Source of the DNA: CAVQBP01 sp963848195
GTDB lineage: Bacteria > Bacteroidota > Ignavibacteria > Ignavibacteriales > Ignavibacteriaceae
Direction: 5' to 3'
DNA length: 64,000 bases
Assembly: GCA_963848195.1 (NCBI GenBank)
Contig: CAWKCY010000020.1
Span: forward strand, 124,001-188,000
Shown here: positions 43,199-52,469 of the stretch, piece by piece
Position numbering within the stretch: position 1 is the first letter of the stretch
Layout: the number at the start of each line of letters is the position of its first letter
Notes under the pieces: generated by a model
Database searches by the model: none
The model's input: the letters and a program-made list of their open reading frames with translations, nothing else
Told to the model about the DNA's origin: nothing
Program-made: the position numbers and the translations under genes

Positions 43199-46100
43199 CT
43201 ATATTTGACCTAATGATAAAACTGCTCTTCCATTTATTATGATGACTACTCTTCTTAACCAGGCATTCTTCTCGGTGAACTGGCCAAATTTTTCATTGGC
43301 TTCCTTCTCCCCCACCCCGCTTACCTTTTTGATTTTAGCTTTTAATTTATCACCCAGTCTATCCTCAATAGCCTGCATTGCATTAGCTGCACGTGCCGCA
43401 CTTAAAGCAAGATTATATTCCGGTTTTCCTGAAGCGTCAGTATGTCCTATGATTTCAAGTTCGCTAAGCGGATCGGAGAGAGCCGCAAGTTCTTCTGCAC
43501 ACATCCTCCCGATAGCTTCTATCCCGGACTGTGAAAGAACTGCATCATCATGCTTAAAATATTTTGAGTTTTCTAATTTGTAATCCGCTTCAAATTTTTC
43601 AGGGAGAGGTACAGAGCTTATATCATGGGAAATTTTCTTTGTATCGATTTCACCCCTAAAAAAGGAGACGCTCGGTAATGATATATCAAATCCTGATTTG
43701 TCATCTTTGTCAGCAGGACCAATATTCAGTGTACCGGGTATCCCGGGATAATCCGTACCTTCAAGATCCAATTCCTTTTTTCCTCTCGGAACTATATAAA
43801 GAAATCTTTTAGATAATCCCGTACTAACACCTGCTTTATTTGAACCTGTTTTTATCCCGGCTGATATATCAAATGCAGTCCATTCCACCATATCCATATT
43901 AGCACCGGAAAAATCAGACTCTTTATAAGGTACATTTGATTTACCTGATGCCTGCGTGCTCCAGCTTGATGAAATCTTCGGCCGCCATTTTGATAATGAA
44001 AGAGATATATTCCAGAAATCAATAGAATATTCAACTTTGTTTCCAGGAGAACTCCATTTCTCAGCGCCCGGATATTTCTTGTAATCGGTTTTATTTTCGA
44101 TTGTGATACTGCCTGTAACTTTTGCAAAGGGTCCGAACCCTGTTGTGCTTGTTTTAAGATTTACTTCGTACATATATTCCACAACAGGGATTTCAGTGTC
44201 TACATCAAAATCATTATATAACCTTTGATAACCGGAAATATTTTTACTCCCCTTAAGATCCCTGAAATCCTCCAGCATCCGCTTTGTCCAATCATACACA
44301 GACATAAACTCTCTATCGTTTCTCGGTCTCCATGAAAGTACTTTACTTAAATAAAACCTTGTAAAATAATTTACAAATTGATCATAGTTAGGCAGATAAG
44401 AATAATGGTAGCTATAATTTAAGTCACCTACAGCACTTCCAAGTTTAGTTGTTCTAACACTTTGCATATCTTCGTCAATATTGTAGTACGTGACAATGGA
44501 TTTCTCTACTTCCTTTTCACTTGTTCCCAGGAAATCAAAGAATTTTTTTAATTGAGATGGCAATGGAAGTGCCCATGCTAAAGCAATAAAGAGATCCTGT
44601 TTATCCGGCTGCAAGGCTGTAAGAAAATCCATTATGCTATTGGAAATAATCGGAAATGAAGAAGTTAAAGAGAAACTCCATTGACCTAATATCTTTTTAT
44701 CAACATTATTATAGAGAGTGAATTCTACCTTATCCGAAACTTTACGGAGATGTATTGACATTTGCGGAGGTAAATCACAAACAGCTTCTCCCTTATCATT
44801 CAACTTGCCGAAGAATTCCATTACAGTATCTCTCAGATTCTTAGGCTGTTTATTATTCAAATTTATTTTTTTAATGCTGCTCAGAACGACTTTTTGAATG
44901 CTCCCGAATTTACCTGAAATATAGTTCCCGGATTGGTTAATTAACAAATAAGAACCGCTTACAAGGGGATCATTTGTAAATTCGATATAATATCTTCCAG
45001 TGAAATCAACTTTCGGATGGTCAGGAGCCGGATTAGAAAGAACAAGGTTGCTATGAGTGCCCCCTTCGGGGAGCTGCTGGATAGTCTCTTCATATTTATA
45101 TCCGTTATCTTTATATACCTTCTTAATGATCCCTTTCATCTGCTCATAAAATATTTTATCATCTTTATTATGCCTCCAGTCAAAGAAAATATTTCCTGCA
45201 ATATCATGTGGCTCGCTATTCGGTAACAAAGTATTATAACGGTCATAGCATAATTTTATAAAACCAGACTTATCAAACTGCTTCTGCTGATAGTAAAAAG
45301 TACCCTGTAAATTTGATGAAACTGAATCACTATCTCTAACAGAAACAGCCATTATTAAATTTGCACTATCACTGTTACCGTTTGTTTTATCTCTGAAATA
45401 ATACCTTAACAGGTTTCCGAAAGGAGAATATGCGAGTGCATATAAAATCACTTCCGGGTCTTCAATTTGGCTGTGCATGATTGAAATTACATCACCTATC
45501 TCATTAGGGAATTCTATATCTTGTATATACCGGTAGTGTACACGAAGAATGTCTTTAAGTAAAATGCCCGTAAGCTTCTGCATCTTCAAACCGTATAAAG
45601 CAAAAATCTTGTTTGATAATAATGAACTGAGATTAAAACAGAATTTATATGTATTAACTTTAAGTCTTTCATCTGCAATATATGAAGTGAACTTTTTAAT
45701 CGGATCATCAGGCTGCTTAAAATAAAGGGCTATAGTGGAGTTTCCCAGGCTGAGCTGTATATCCGCATCACATTTAATTATAGCTGCAGCAGCTATATCC
45801 AGCATATTATTTGTAAAACCTTTAACCGAAATTTTAGCACCTCTTCCACTGATGTGAGGATTTGATCCAATCTTTTTAACATCTTTTATAGAGAGAACCT
45901 GTCTAAGATATTTCGGTGGGTAATATCCATCAATCATTTCTATAGGTAAACCCATAAAAGTTCTTAAACGTTGAAGATTATCAATCAATGCAGGATCTAT
46001 CCTTGCATAATTCCATGTATATTTTCCCCCTTGTGCCCGGACCAATTCATCGGTCAGAAAGTTCTCAGAGATATGAGATTTACGTGCTGCCGCAGTAATA

Positions 46101-46381
46101 ACTATTAAAGGATTTCCTGAACTAACCGGTTCCCTGTAATCTTCGGAACCTGATGTCGCACTATCAGCTTCAGAAAAAGTGACATCTCCAATTTTTATTT
46201 CTTCTTCAAGCAGCAATTCATTTTCTTCTTCCTCAATATTTCTACTGCTGTATTGTTCATTAATTAATTGTTCAGGATTTAACAAAGGACTTTCAAAGAT
46301 ATCAGCTTCATAAAATTGATTTTCTTTTAGTGCCGTTGAAGTTAAATCAGAGAAAGGAGAATAAAGGTCAAAATTATTCAT
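43199..46381 (-). CDS. Large protein with degenerate M15-like domain and C-terminal OmpA domain
   Basis: This 1060-residue protein has an N-terminal acidic region with motifs YSPF (7-10) and ESPL (30-33), plus a poly-Glu stretch (50-60). A domain at about 90-230 resembles the M15A/DUF882 fold but with NPHISGRGAKI, in which the metal Asp is replaced by Lys183; it may bind rather than cut peptidoglycan. A long middle part (about 250-900) is unrecognised, partly beta-rich. The end (about 925-1055) is an OmpA domain with LEIIGHTDASGKPEYNLALS and RRVVI, which binds peptidoglycan diaminopimelate. No signal peptide is visible. It appears to be a structural wall-binding component of the cluster. Confidence 0.75.
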   Translation of the reverse strand: MNNFDLYSPFSDLTSTALKENQFYEADIFESPLLNPEQLINEQYSSRNIEEEENELLLEEEIKIGDVTFSEADSATSGSEDYREPVSSGNPLIVITAAARKSHISENFLTDELVRAQGGKYTWNYARIDPALIDNLQRLRTFMGLPIEMIDGYYPPKYLRQVLSIKDVKKIGSNPHISGRGAKISVKGFTNNMLDIAAAAIIKCDADIQLSLGNSTIALYFKQPDDPIKKFTSYIADERLKVNTYKFCFNLSSLLSNKIFALYGLKMQKLTGILLKDILRVHYRYIQDIEFPNEIGDVISIMHSQIEDPEVILYALAYSPFGNLLRYYFRDKTNGNSDSANLIMAVSVRDSDSVSSNLQGTFYYQQKQFDKSGFIKLCYDRYNTLLPNSEPHDIAGNIFFDWRHNKDDKIFYEQMKGIIKKVYKDNGYKYEETIQQLPEGGTHSNLVLSNPAPDHPKVDFTGRYYIEFTNDPLVSGSYLLINQSGNYISGKFGSIQKVVLSSIKKINLNNKQPKNLRDTVMEFFGKLNDKGEAVCDLPPQMSIHLRKVSDKVEFTLYNNVDKKILGQWSFSLTSSFPIISNSIMDFLTALQPDKQDLFIALAWALPLPSQLKKFFDFLGTSEKEVEKSIVTYYNIDEDMQSVRTTKLGSAVGDLNYSYHYSYLPNYDQFVNYFTRFYLSKVLSWRPRNDREFMSVYDWTKRMLEDFRDLKGSKNISGYQRLYNDFDVDTEIPVVEYMYEVNLKTSTTGFGPFAKVTGSITIENKTDYKKYPGAEKWSSPGNKVEYSIDFWNISLSLSKWRPKISSSWSTQASGKSNVPYKESDFSGANMDMVEWTAFDISAGIKTGSNKAGVSTGLSKRFLYIVPRGKKELDLEGTDYPGIPGTLNIGPADKDDKSGFDISLPSVSFFRGEIDTKKISHDISSVPLPEKFEADYKLENSKYFKHDDAVLSQSGIEAIGRMCAEELAALSDPLSELEIIGHTDASGKPEYNLALSAARAANAMQAIEDRLGDKLKAKIKKVSGVGEKEANEKFGQFTEKNAWLRRVVIIINGRAVLSLGQI

Positions 46382-46447
46382 ATCTTATCCCTTTTTATAG
46401 TAAAGAAAAGCATTCATCAAATTATCTGCACTATAACTACTAAATGT

Positions 46448-46462
46448 AATGATGACATCTTT
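46448..46462. promoter_or_regulatory. Single palindrome upstream of the OmpA-domain gene
   Basis: AATGATGACATCTTT lies 67 bp upstream of the 46381 start. It matches the dispersed AAAGATGWCATCTTT palindrome with a damaged left arm; I found no partner at 81-86 bp. Confidence 0.35.
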
Positions 46463-46490
46463 AAAAAAATCACTTAGCTCATGAGACCCT

Positions 46491-46539
46491 CCCCCTCTCC
46501 TTACTACCTGTCCCGAATTCTAGCGGGAAGGAGAGGGGG
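46491..46539. terminator. GC-rich hairpin after the 456-residue gene
   Basis: CCCCCTCTCCTT (46491-46502) and AAGGAGAGGGGG (46528-46539) form a perfect 12-bp stem, with an inner CCCG/CGGG pair in the loop. Its GC content is high for this genome. It lies between the end of the 46576 gene and the start of the OmpA-domain gene, so it would separate their transcripts. Confidence 0.6.
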
Positions 46540-46575
46540 CCGGGGGGTGAGGTTAAAACATATAATGCACCAGTA

Positions 46576-47946
46576 CTAATTATTCACCAAAACAGGAGCT
46601 TTATATTTCTGATCAAGCTTAATAGTTGCATTAAGTTTAGCTTCAGGATTTTTAATCCTGTGACCGGTTGCTTTTTCCCAGTTGTTAATAATAAGCAAAG
46701 CATTATTCAGAATTTCTATTTCCTGTACTGTAGCAGGTGGAGAAATAGGATTAACCGTAGCTTGACTTCTAATTACACGCCCAATAAAATTAGCATTATT
46801 AAATAAACCCAATTCAATTGAACGAAGTGTAGCATTCATAGGCTGTGCTATATCAAGAATAGGTACAGACTTAGAGTGAGCCGGAACTCCCACCTTTTTA
46901 CCTATATTAATTAATCTGTCTCCTGGTGTATTTGCAGTGCAGTTCAGGAAGGTTACTATAGGAGAGTCGTATGATATCACATAAAAAAGCCAGAACATAA
47001 ACATATATGAAGCGTACTCTTCTTTAGAGAGATTGAAATATCTATAGTTTGTAAAATTCAGCTCTGTAGTTCTTCGGGACATTAGCATTTCCTGCAGTTT
47101 TCTGGCTAAATCTTCAAGATGTTCGGGATCAGTAGTATTCTGGCCGCTTGTATTATTCGCATTTATATATCCCTGCCAGAACTCAATTAAAAAGTTTTCA
47201 AACATACTGATGAATGCAGAATTGGCAAAATCAGCTTTTACATACTGATAGCTGGTATTATTTATATCTCCAAACGCTAGATCCATTCCGAACATTCTAT
47301 GATAAGCGTTGCGCCTGGTAGCTTCCGAAACCGGTCTAAGCTGACTTACAATATTCTTTTGATCGGAAATTGTTGAATCTTTATAAAATAAGACTTCAGT
47401 ATTCATTATCCATGTAAATGCACGTGCTTGATCGGTTTTAGTCAATTTCTCATCGTGTAAATACATCCAGATCAATTTTTCAAATATTTGAGCAATACGT
47501 GTATTCTCAACCAAATAAGAAAAAATTAAATGATAAGGAGGAGTATTAAACTTGATAAAAGACTGTACTTGGGCCGGATTATTAGAAGGATCAAAAATAG
47601 GAAAATTAAATCCGGTGTCATCAACCGCACCACCTCCGGCAGTTAGGAAACTTACTCTATTGGCTATATCAAACCAATGTTTTTCAAGTGCATCCCCGAT
47701 AACATCTGAATCATCAAGGGTCACAAACGTTTCTCTCGTAGCATTATGGTATGATGTAATATGATTTGCATTGTTAAAATTACTGGGGAATGAACCTCCT
47801 GTTAATGGAGGGGCTCCTGCTGGTTCACTCAGCCCTATATCCTGGTAAAGACTGGTTATTCTGTCACTTGTAAACGTCGTTGCTGTAGGGGAAGGATAAA
47901 GACATTGATTAAGTGTACTATAAATTAAGTTGTCAATTGCATCCAT
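46576..47946 (-). CDS. Unrecognised 456-residue cluster protein
   Basis: I do not recognise this protein. It has no signal peptide. The N-terminal 60 residues are polar with a Pro/Gly-rich stretch (SEPAGAPPLTGGSF), and the rest is helical and aromatic-rich, with many Asn, e.g. MFENFLIEFWQGYINANNTSG. Four Trp/Tyr-rich helices around 150-300 could form a bundle. The gene follows the 121-residue gene by 12 nt and is clearly in the same operon, which ties it to the cluster. No motif for an enzyme was found. Confidence 0.7.
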   Translation of the reverse strand: MDAIDNLIYSTLNQCLYPSPTATTFTSDRITSLYQDIGLSEPAGAPPLTGGSFPSNFNNANHITSYHNATRETFVTLDDSDVIGDALEKHWFDIANRVSFLTAGGGAVDDTGFNFPIFDPSNNPAQVQSFIKFNTPPYHLIFSYLVENTRIAQIFEKLIWMYLHDEKLTKTDQARAFTWIMNTEVLFYKDSTISDQKNIVSQLRPVSEATRRNAYHRMFGMDLAFGDINNTSYQYVKADFANSAFISMFENFLIEFWQGYINANNTSGQNTTDPEHLEDLARKLQEMLMSRRTTELNFTNYRYFNLSKEEYASYMFMFWLFYVISYDSPIVTFLNCTANTPGDRLINIGKKVGVPAHSKSVPILDIAQPMNATLRSIELGLFNNANFIGRVIRSQATVNPISPPATVQEIEILNNALLIINNWEKATGHRIKNPEAKLNATIKLDQKYKAPVLVNN

Positions 47947-47958
47947 TTTATTCTTCTG

Positions 47959-48324
47959 TTATTTGTTAATAAATTGTTGTTTACTATTTAAAAATTCAGC
48001 AAGTCTTCTTTTATAATGTTCATTAACAGGAACAGAAATATTAAATCCGTCAATCTTGCTGATATTCTGCTGGGCAAAATTTTGAAATGCTAATGAATAA
48101 TCTTTAAAATCATTAACATGAGTCTTTCGCGATTCATCCGGCTGTTCTCCCGTTTTTTGATTTAGCTTATTTACCATTTCAGACACCAGCCCCATAAGAG
48201 AGAGATAAAATTCTGCCTGAACTTTTTCTACCAATATCTCCTCCCTCTTCTTTTCCTTATTTAATTTTTTCTTTCCAGCATTTACACCATAATCGAGCTC
48301 AGTTGGCTTTGTTGTAGTTTCCAT
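47959..48324 (-). CDS. Small helical cluster protein
   Basis: The 121-residue protein is charged and predicted to be mostly helical, with a Lys/Glu-rich start (KKKLNKEKKREEILVEK) and a C-terminal Asn/Gln-rich helix. I do not recognise it. It lies between the HExxH protein and the 456-residue protein with gaps of 26 and 12 nt. Size and composition suggest an adaptor or chaperone of a neighbour, but this is only an inference. Confidence 0.6.
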   Translation of the reverse strand: METTTKPTELDYGVNAGKKKLNKEKKREEILVEKVQAEFYLSLMGLVSEMVNKLNQKTGEQPDESRKTHVNDFKDYSLAFQNFAQQNISKIDGFNISVPVNEHYKRRLAEFLNSKQQFINK

Positions 48325-48350
48325 AATTCCTCTCTAACTTTTAATTTTAT

Positions 48351-49610
48351 TTAATTTAATTGTACGGAAAACCCGAGTTCTACCATCCATTTTTCCTGAA
48401 GTTCATAATAAGGCTCAAGGTTATTTTGACCTTCACCGATCTTAAGACCAATAAGAGCAAGAAGTTTGATGCATTCCTTCCATATCCATGCATGTGAGGT
48501 AAATAAAGCAGGACCCGCAATGTATTCAAGCTTTTCCAATTCTTTAGGACTGACTTGTTCAGGTGGAATCATTTTAGACAAAGCTCTTCCCCCAAAAGCA
48601 TGATATGGTGTATCTAAAATTATTCGAACTGCATCCGGTAAGGCTTTTGTGCACATTTTAATTAGTTCAATAGATGGATAGTTAGCTTCATCAATATTGT
48701 ATTCTTCCTTAAAAGCTGCTTCTAAAGAATCCCATGGTCCGGTTCCATAAAACTGTCTGCACATTTCTAGGCCCAGTAAAATTCTAACGTAGCTAATAGG
48801 ATGAGGATCAAGGGGATGGAAAGCCATCACTGATTGAACTCTGCCGCTCACAACATCATGCAAGGCTGCTACTGCTGCAAAACCGGTGTGTACAAAAGCA
48901 AATGCATCGGCAGCGATTTCGCTTGACCAATTAGAAAATGCAGCTCCGACAACAGAAGGATGGTTAGTTAATTTTTGCCGGAATCCTTCAGCCAATTGGT
49001 TGTTCCAATCAAGTATGTGTGCTACCTGATGCCCGGATTCATGGATAATAGCTGTTGGCCTGAATAAATTATGAAGTGTAACTTTTATAGCAGCAACAGG
49101 ACTTATATTGCCGTCCCATAAATGTAAGCCTGCTTTAAGTATCGATGCTCCAATACCTTTATCCACATAGGTTAATACAAAGGGAGCTTTTTTATCAAGA
49201 GGAAGCAATATTTCTTCCATACTTTTGGAACAAAGTATATCGCAGGCTCTCAATAGTGCGGAAATATTTGAAGTAGTTCGTGAATTAACAGCAACAGTAT
49301 AAAAGTGAATTGTCTGTTCTGCTTTTAGATATTGCTCCCGCAATAAAATAACCTTATTTCTAAGAATTTTACATGACTCACTGTTTTTAATGCTTTTTAA
49401 TTCCTGCATTAAATTTTCAGCAGATGTCAAAACTTTAGATATGCTGCTAAGGAGAACATTGCGGAGCTGCTGTCCCATATTATATTCTATACCATGCCAG
49501 GCACTTTCAGAAGCAAGCTGATCTATTTTTGAAAGATGTAATGCTGCTTCGTACCAATGAGTGACCTGTCGGTTTAAGGATGTGAGTTCTGCATCTACTG
49601 CTGTTATCAT
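48351..49610 (-). CDS. HExxH zinc metalloprotease-like protein
   Basis: The 419-residue protein has a long helical N-terminus and the zinc motif HESGH (His190, Glu191, His194). A candidate third ligand, Glu231, is in SSEIAAD, the spacing of gluzincins. The surrounding sequence (FRPTAIIHESGHQVAHI and later helices) resembles membrane-associated or intracellular metalloproteases. No signal peptide is seen. It may process a cluster component or an outside target. A dispersed-repeat spacer of 204 bp separates it from the 851-residue gene. Confidence 0.7.
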   Translation of the reverse strand: MITAVDAELTSLNRQVTHWYEAALHLSKIDQLASESAWHGIEYNMGQQLRNVLLSSISKVLTSAENLMQELKSIKNSESCKILRNKVILLREQYLKAEQTIHFYTVAVNSRTTSNISALLRACDILCSKSMEEILLPLDKKAPFVLTYVDKGIGASILKAGLHLWDGNISPVAAIKVTLHNLFRPTAIIHESGHQVAHILDWNNQLAEGFRQKLTNHPSVVGAAFSNWSSEIAADAFAFVHTGFAAVAALHDVVSGRVQSVMAFHPLDPHPISYVRILLGLEMCRQFYGTGPWDSLEAAFKEEYNIDEANYPSIELIKMCTKALPDAVRIILDTPYHAFGGRALSKMIPPEQVSPKELEKLEYIAGPALFTSHAWIWKECIKLLALIGLKIGEGQNNLEPYYELQEKWMVELGFSVQLN

Positions 49611-49706
49611 TCGTTTTATTTTTATTTAGTGAATAACACAACTGTCATTCTGAGACCTTTAAAAAGCCTCTGCCTTTAATAATTAAATTAATGACATACT
49701 CTGTTT

Positions 49707-49745
49707 TGTCATTCTGAACGGAACGAAGTGGAGTGAAGAATCTCT
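49707..49745. repeat. Dispersed repeat (TGTCATTCTGAACGGAAC type)
   Basis: Almost the same 39-nt sequence is found at 25414-25452 inside an inverted-repeat element. A shorter relative is near 57299-57317. It lies in the 204-bp gap between two cluster genes. Confidence 0.7.
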
Positions 49746-49814
49746 CACCTCCTCACTTCTTCTATCTAGAATTACTTTGTTTTGTCATCAGCACGCCATC
49801 CAAAACTTCAAATA

Positions 49815-52370
49815 CTAATCAAAATTCTTTCCCGCAGTTACTCGTATAACCGGAACGGGAATACTAGGAAGTGAAAGATCGGAAATATTTCCTATCGAAA
49901 GATTACCTCTTATTGCACTGATAATCTTTCTTATAGAAGACATCCCCGGAATATTAGACCAGATAATTTTAATTGTTACTCCGTCATCAGGGAGTGCCTG
50001 AGCCTGCTTGAATTCTTCAGCCCGTGCCTTAAAATAATTTGCAATTGCGCTATAGGCATGACCTGCAATTTTCGCGGTAAGCTTCTCCACTACTTTTTTT
50101 AGAACTTCCTTTCCTGCATTTATTACGAGACTACCTATTGAAGAAGGCAGCGTAAAGTTTTCTTCACTAATATTATCAATATACATTTCCGGGACAGCTT
50201 CATGAATAATTTTAACTTTGTGCGATACGTTCCGAATAAGTAAATCATTAAGTATACTTTTAACAGAACGCCGGATCATTATGGAAGTTCCCAGATAATC
50301 ATTACGGTTTAATTTTTCAACAATCGATTTAGCATCTTCTTCACTGAAATAATAGTTAAAGATTATTTCGGAACGGATTAAATTGACTACAGCCTGAATA
50401 TCACTCGATTCCGGAACAACTATTTTCCCTTTAACAAGGCTTCCGGTTTCTGTTTCCATTTCATTTTTTCTTTTGGAAATATGTGGCAGCCTCAGCTTGG
50501 CACCATTAATTTCAAGATAATAGAATCTCTCTCCTGTACAAATTTTATGTCGATTCTTTATATATTGCTCCGGAACATCTTTCCCGAGCTGTGGTTCATG
50601 AAGCAATAGTGATGCAGCCTGTACTGTTAAAGGATGCAGCTGTACCCAGCCGAAGGGCTGAGATTTACCAAGACCTGGAGTGTTTTCCGAACGGCTTATT
50701 CTGCTTAATTTAGTTCCATCAATTGCTTCATATAGATGCACTTTCGCATTAATAGGTTTAGATGGATCTAGTCCGAGTTTATCCCTTAGGAAGTCTGCCA
50801 TCTTTGTCCCCCTAAAAGTAGTAATTGAATTTGCAGCACCGGGATCAATTGTAACAGAAAAAGCATGTGTAAACTTTTTGTAAGAATGATGAGGACTATA
50901 CCTCGGTTTTAAGACCCATAAACCCTTTTTGGTTTTATGAAGTTCTTCTTTAATATAAGAAGGTGGGAAATTGTCTGCTGCAGCATTCTCAAAAGATTCA
51001 AGAGTTAAAGATGCCATATTCTCCTGATCATTTAATAAGCCTTCATCGAGAGTTCCCATTTTATTAAATGTTTCTTCTATGGTATTGGCAATTGCTTCAT
51101 AAGCCAGATCGGGACGTTCAGCTTCAAACGTTTCAAAGCCAATGGCAGACATTCCAATGTCGATTATTTTGGCTGATAATGGGACTGCAATATTTTGAGG
51201 AATATATTTGGATACAAGCTTAGATAACAGTCCTGCAAGGAAATTAATTATTTTCGGCCTTCCGATTATAGATATAGCCATTTTTATTATTGGTTGGGCA
51301 GCCATGATTACTGCTGGAAGAAAGTTTTCAATAGCAGGCAATGGTGACTCTCCTGCCTTTAAATTCTTCAATTCATTAATAAATTGCTGACGTGCGGTTT
51401 CAATTTGTGGAATATTCATATTCCCAGCATCATAAGAAACTTCCCTCTCGTATCTCTCCTGTGAAGTGAGATAATTCTGGATATAGTCTTCACACTCAGC
51501 TTCACTAGCCGAAAATAAAAGGTTTGCAATATTATTATCGAGCTCATACTGGACAGATTCAAGGTCACCGGTGGTAGGGTTAAAATTCTCCTCCGGCTGC
51601 TCTGCAGGAGATGATTCCATATTGAATATCTTTTTTGCTAAAGTATGAGCATAAGGCTGAAAATTTTTCGGAAGTTTATTAATTGCAAAGTTCAATACTC
51701 TCTGCAGAAGAGGACGAATAAGTCCTTTCAATTTCCCAAGTATGATATTGATAGGAAGTAATTTCCCGACAAAACTGATCCCTTTTTTTGCTAAATTTAT
51801 CCCTGTTTTAACAACAGACTTTATTTTATTCAGCAAAGAGCCGAAAAATTGTTCCTGAGCAGGAGAGAAATCTCTACTTCCCATTTCCAATTGATTAAAA
51901 AACTGCTCCACTGTAGCTTCATTCTGATCAGCAAAATCATTTCCGCTGAACTGCTCTCTTATTCTATCAATCATCCTCTCTGATTCCAGGGCCAGCGGTT
52001 CCATGTATTGGTTTATTTGCTGTGATGCAAATGGAATATAAGCTTGCCCCATAGCAGATTCATTCGATATCTTGGAAGAAAAGGTATCTTCAGCTTCGGC
52101 AGCAAGATTATAAAGAGTAGTCTCGAATTCAGGATCATTCAATTCTGCGAGAAGCTCGGAGACAGCCTCATTAACTGGGGATGGAGCAGCCCCGGTTTCA
52201 GGTAATTCAAATGTAGTTTTAAACGGATTATCAGTTTCGTTCAGAAAGGAAAAGGTATAATTCTCTAACTGTTGTTCACTTAGTTCTTTTCCTGCAGCCG
52301 GTGTATCCGCAAATGGGGTTTCATATTCGGATAATTCAATAGCTGAACCGTTGTTTGTATTTTTTTCCAT
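49815..52370 (-). CDS. 851-residue cluster protein with acidic leader and amphipathic helices
   Basis: The first protein of the cluster. Its leader is acidic and carries YETPF (16-20), DNPF (47-50) and DPEFETTL (about 76-83). A helical region follows with GSLLNKIKSVVKTGINLAKK (near 185) and LGKLKGLIRPLLQRVL, amphipathic and basic, then AVIMAAQPIIKMAISIIG. Another long amphipathic stretch lies near the C-terminus. The middle (about 480-620) contains VTIDPGAANSITTFRGTK and a beta-rich part. No signal peptide or known enzyme motif is present. The amphipathic segments could insert in or coat a membrane. I recall similar leaders in unassigned proteins of other bacteria but cannot name a family. 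Confidence 0.72.
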   Translation of the reverse strand: MEKNTNNGSAIELSEYETPFADTPAAGKELSEQQLENYTFSFLNETDNPFKTTFELPETGAAPSPVNEAVSELLAELNDPEFETTLYNLAAEAEDTFSSKISNESAMGQAYIPFASQQINQYMEPLALESERMIDRIREQFSGNDFADQNEATVEQFFNQLEMGSRDFSPAQEQFFGSLLNKIKSVVKTGINLAKKGISFVGKLLPINIILGKLKGLIRPLLQRVLNFAINKLPKNFQPYAHTLAKKIFNMESSPAEQPEENFNPTTGDLESVQYELDNNIANLLFSASEAECEDYIQNYLTSQERYEREVSYDAGNMNIPQIETARQQFINELKNLKAGESPLPAIENFLPAVIMAAQPIIKMAISIIGRPKIINFLAGLLSKLVSKYIPQNIAVPLSAKIIDIGMSAIGFETFEAERPDLAYEAIANTIEETFNKMGTLDEGLLNDQENMASLTLESFENAAADNFPPSYIKEELHKTKKGLWVLKPRYSPHHSYKKFTHAFSVTIDPGAANSITTFRGTKMADFLRDKLGLDPSKPINAKVHLYEAIDGTKLSRISRSENTPGLGKSQPFGWVQLHPLTVQAASLLLHEPQLGKDVPEQYIKNRHKICTGERFYYLEINGAKLRLPHISKRKNEMETETGSLVKGKIVVPESSDIQAVVNLIRSEIIFNYYFSEEDAKSIVEKLNRNDYLGTSIMIRRSVKSILNDLLIRNVSHKVKIIHEAVPEMYIDNISEENFTLPSSIGSLVINAGKEVLKKVVEKLTAKIAGHAYSAIANYFKARAEEFKQAQALPDDGVTIKIIWSNIPGMSSIRKIISAIRGNLSIGNISDLSLPSIPVPVIRVTAGKNFD

Positions 52371-52469
52371 GGGATTTGCTTTACATTAGTTAGACGAATG
52401 ATTTATTTGATTCAAATATAAAAACTGGAGCTATGCACTATCAATCCCCCTAAAGGGGGAATTAATACT

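Noticed and set aside
43239..43583. Plus-strand frame of 114 residues opposite the OmpA domain
   Set aside because: It is antisense to conserved OmpA-domain codons and has no ribosome site or homology.
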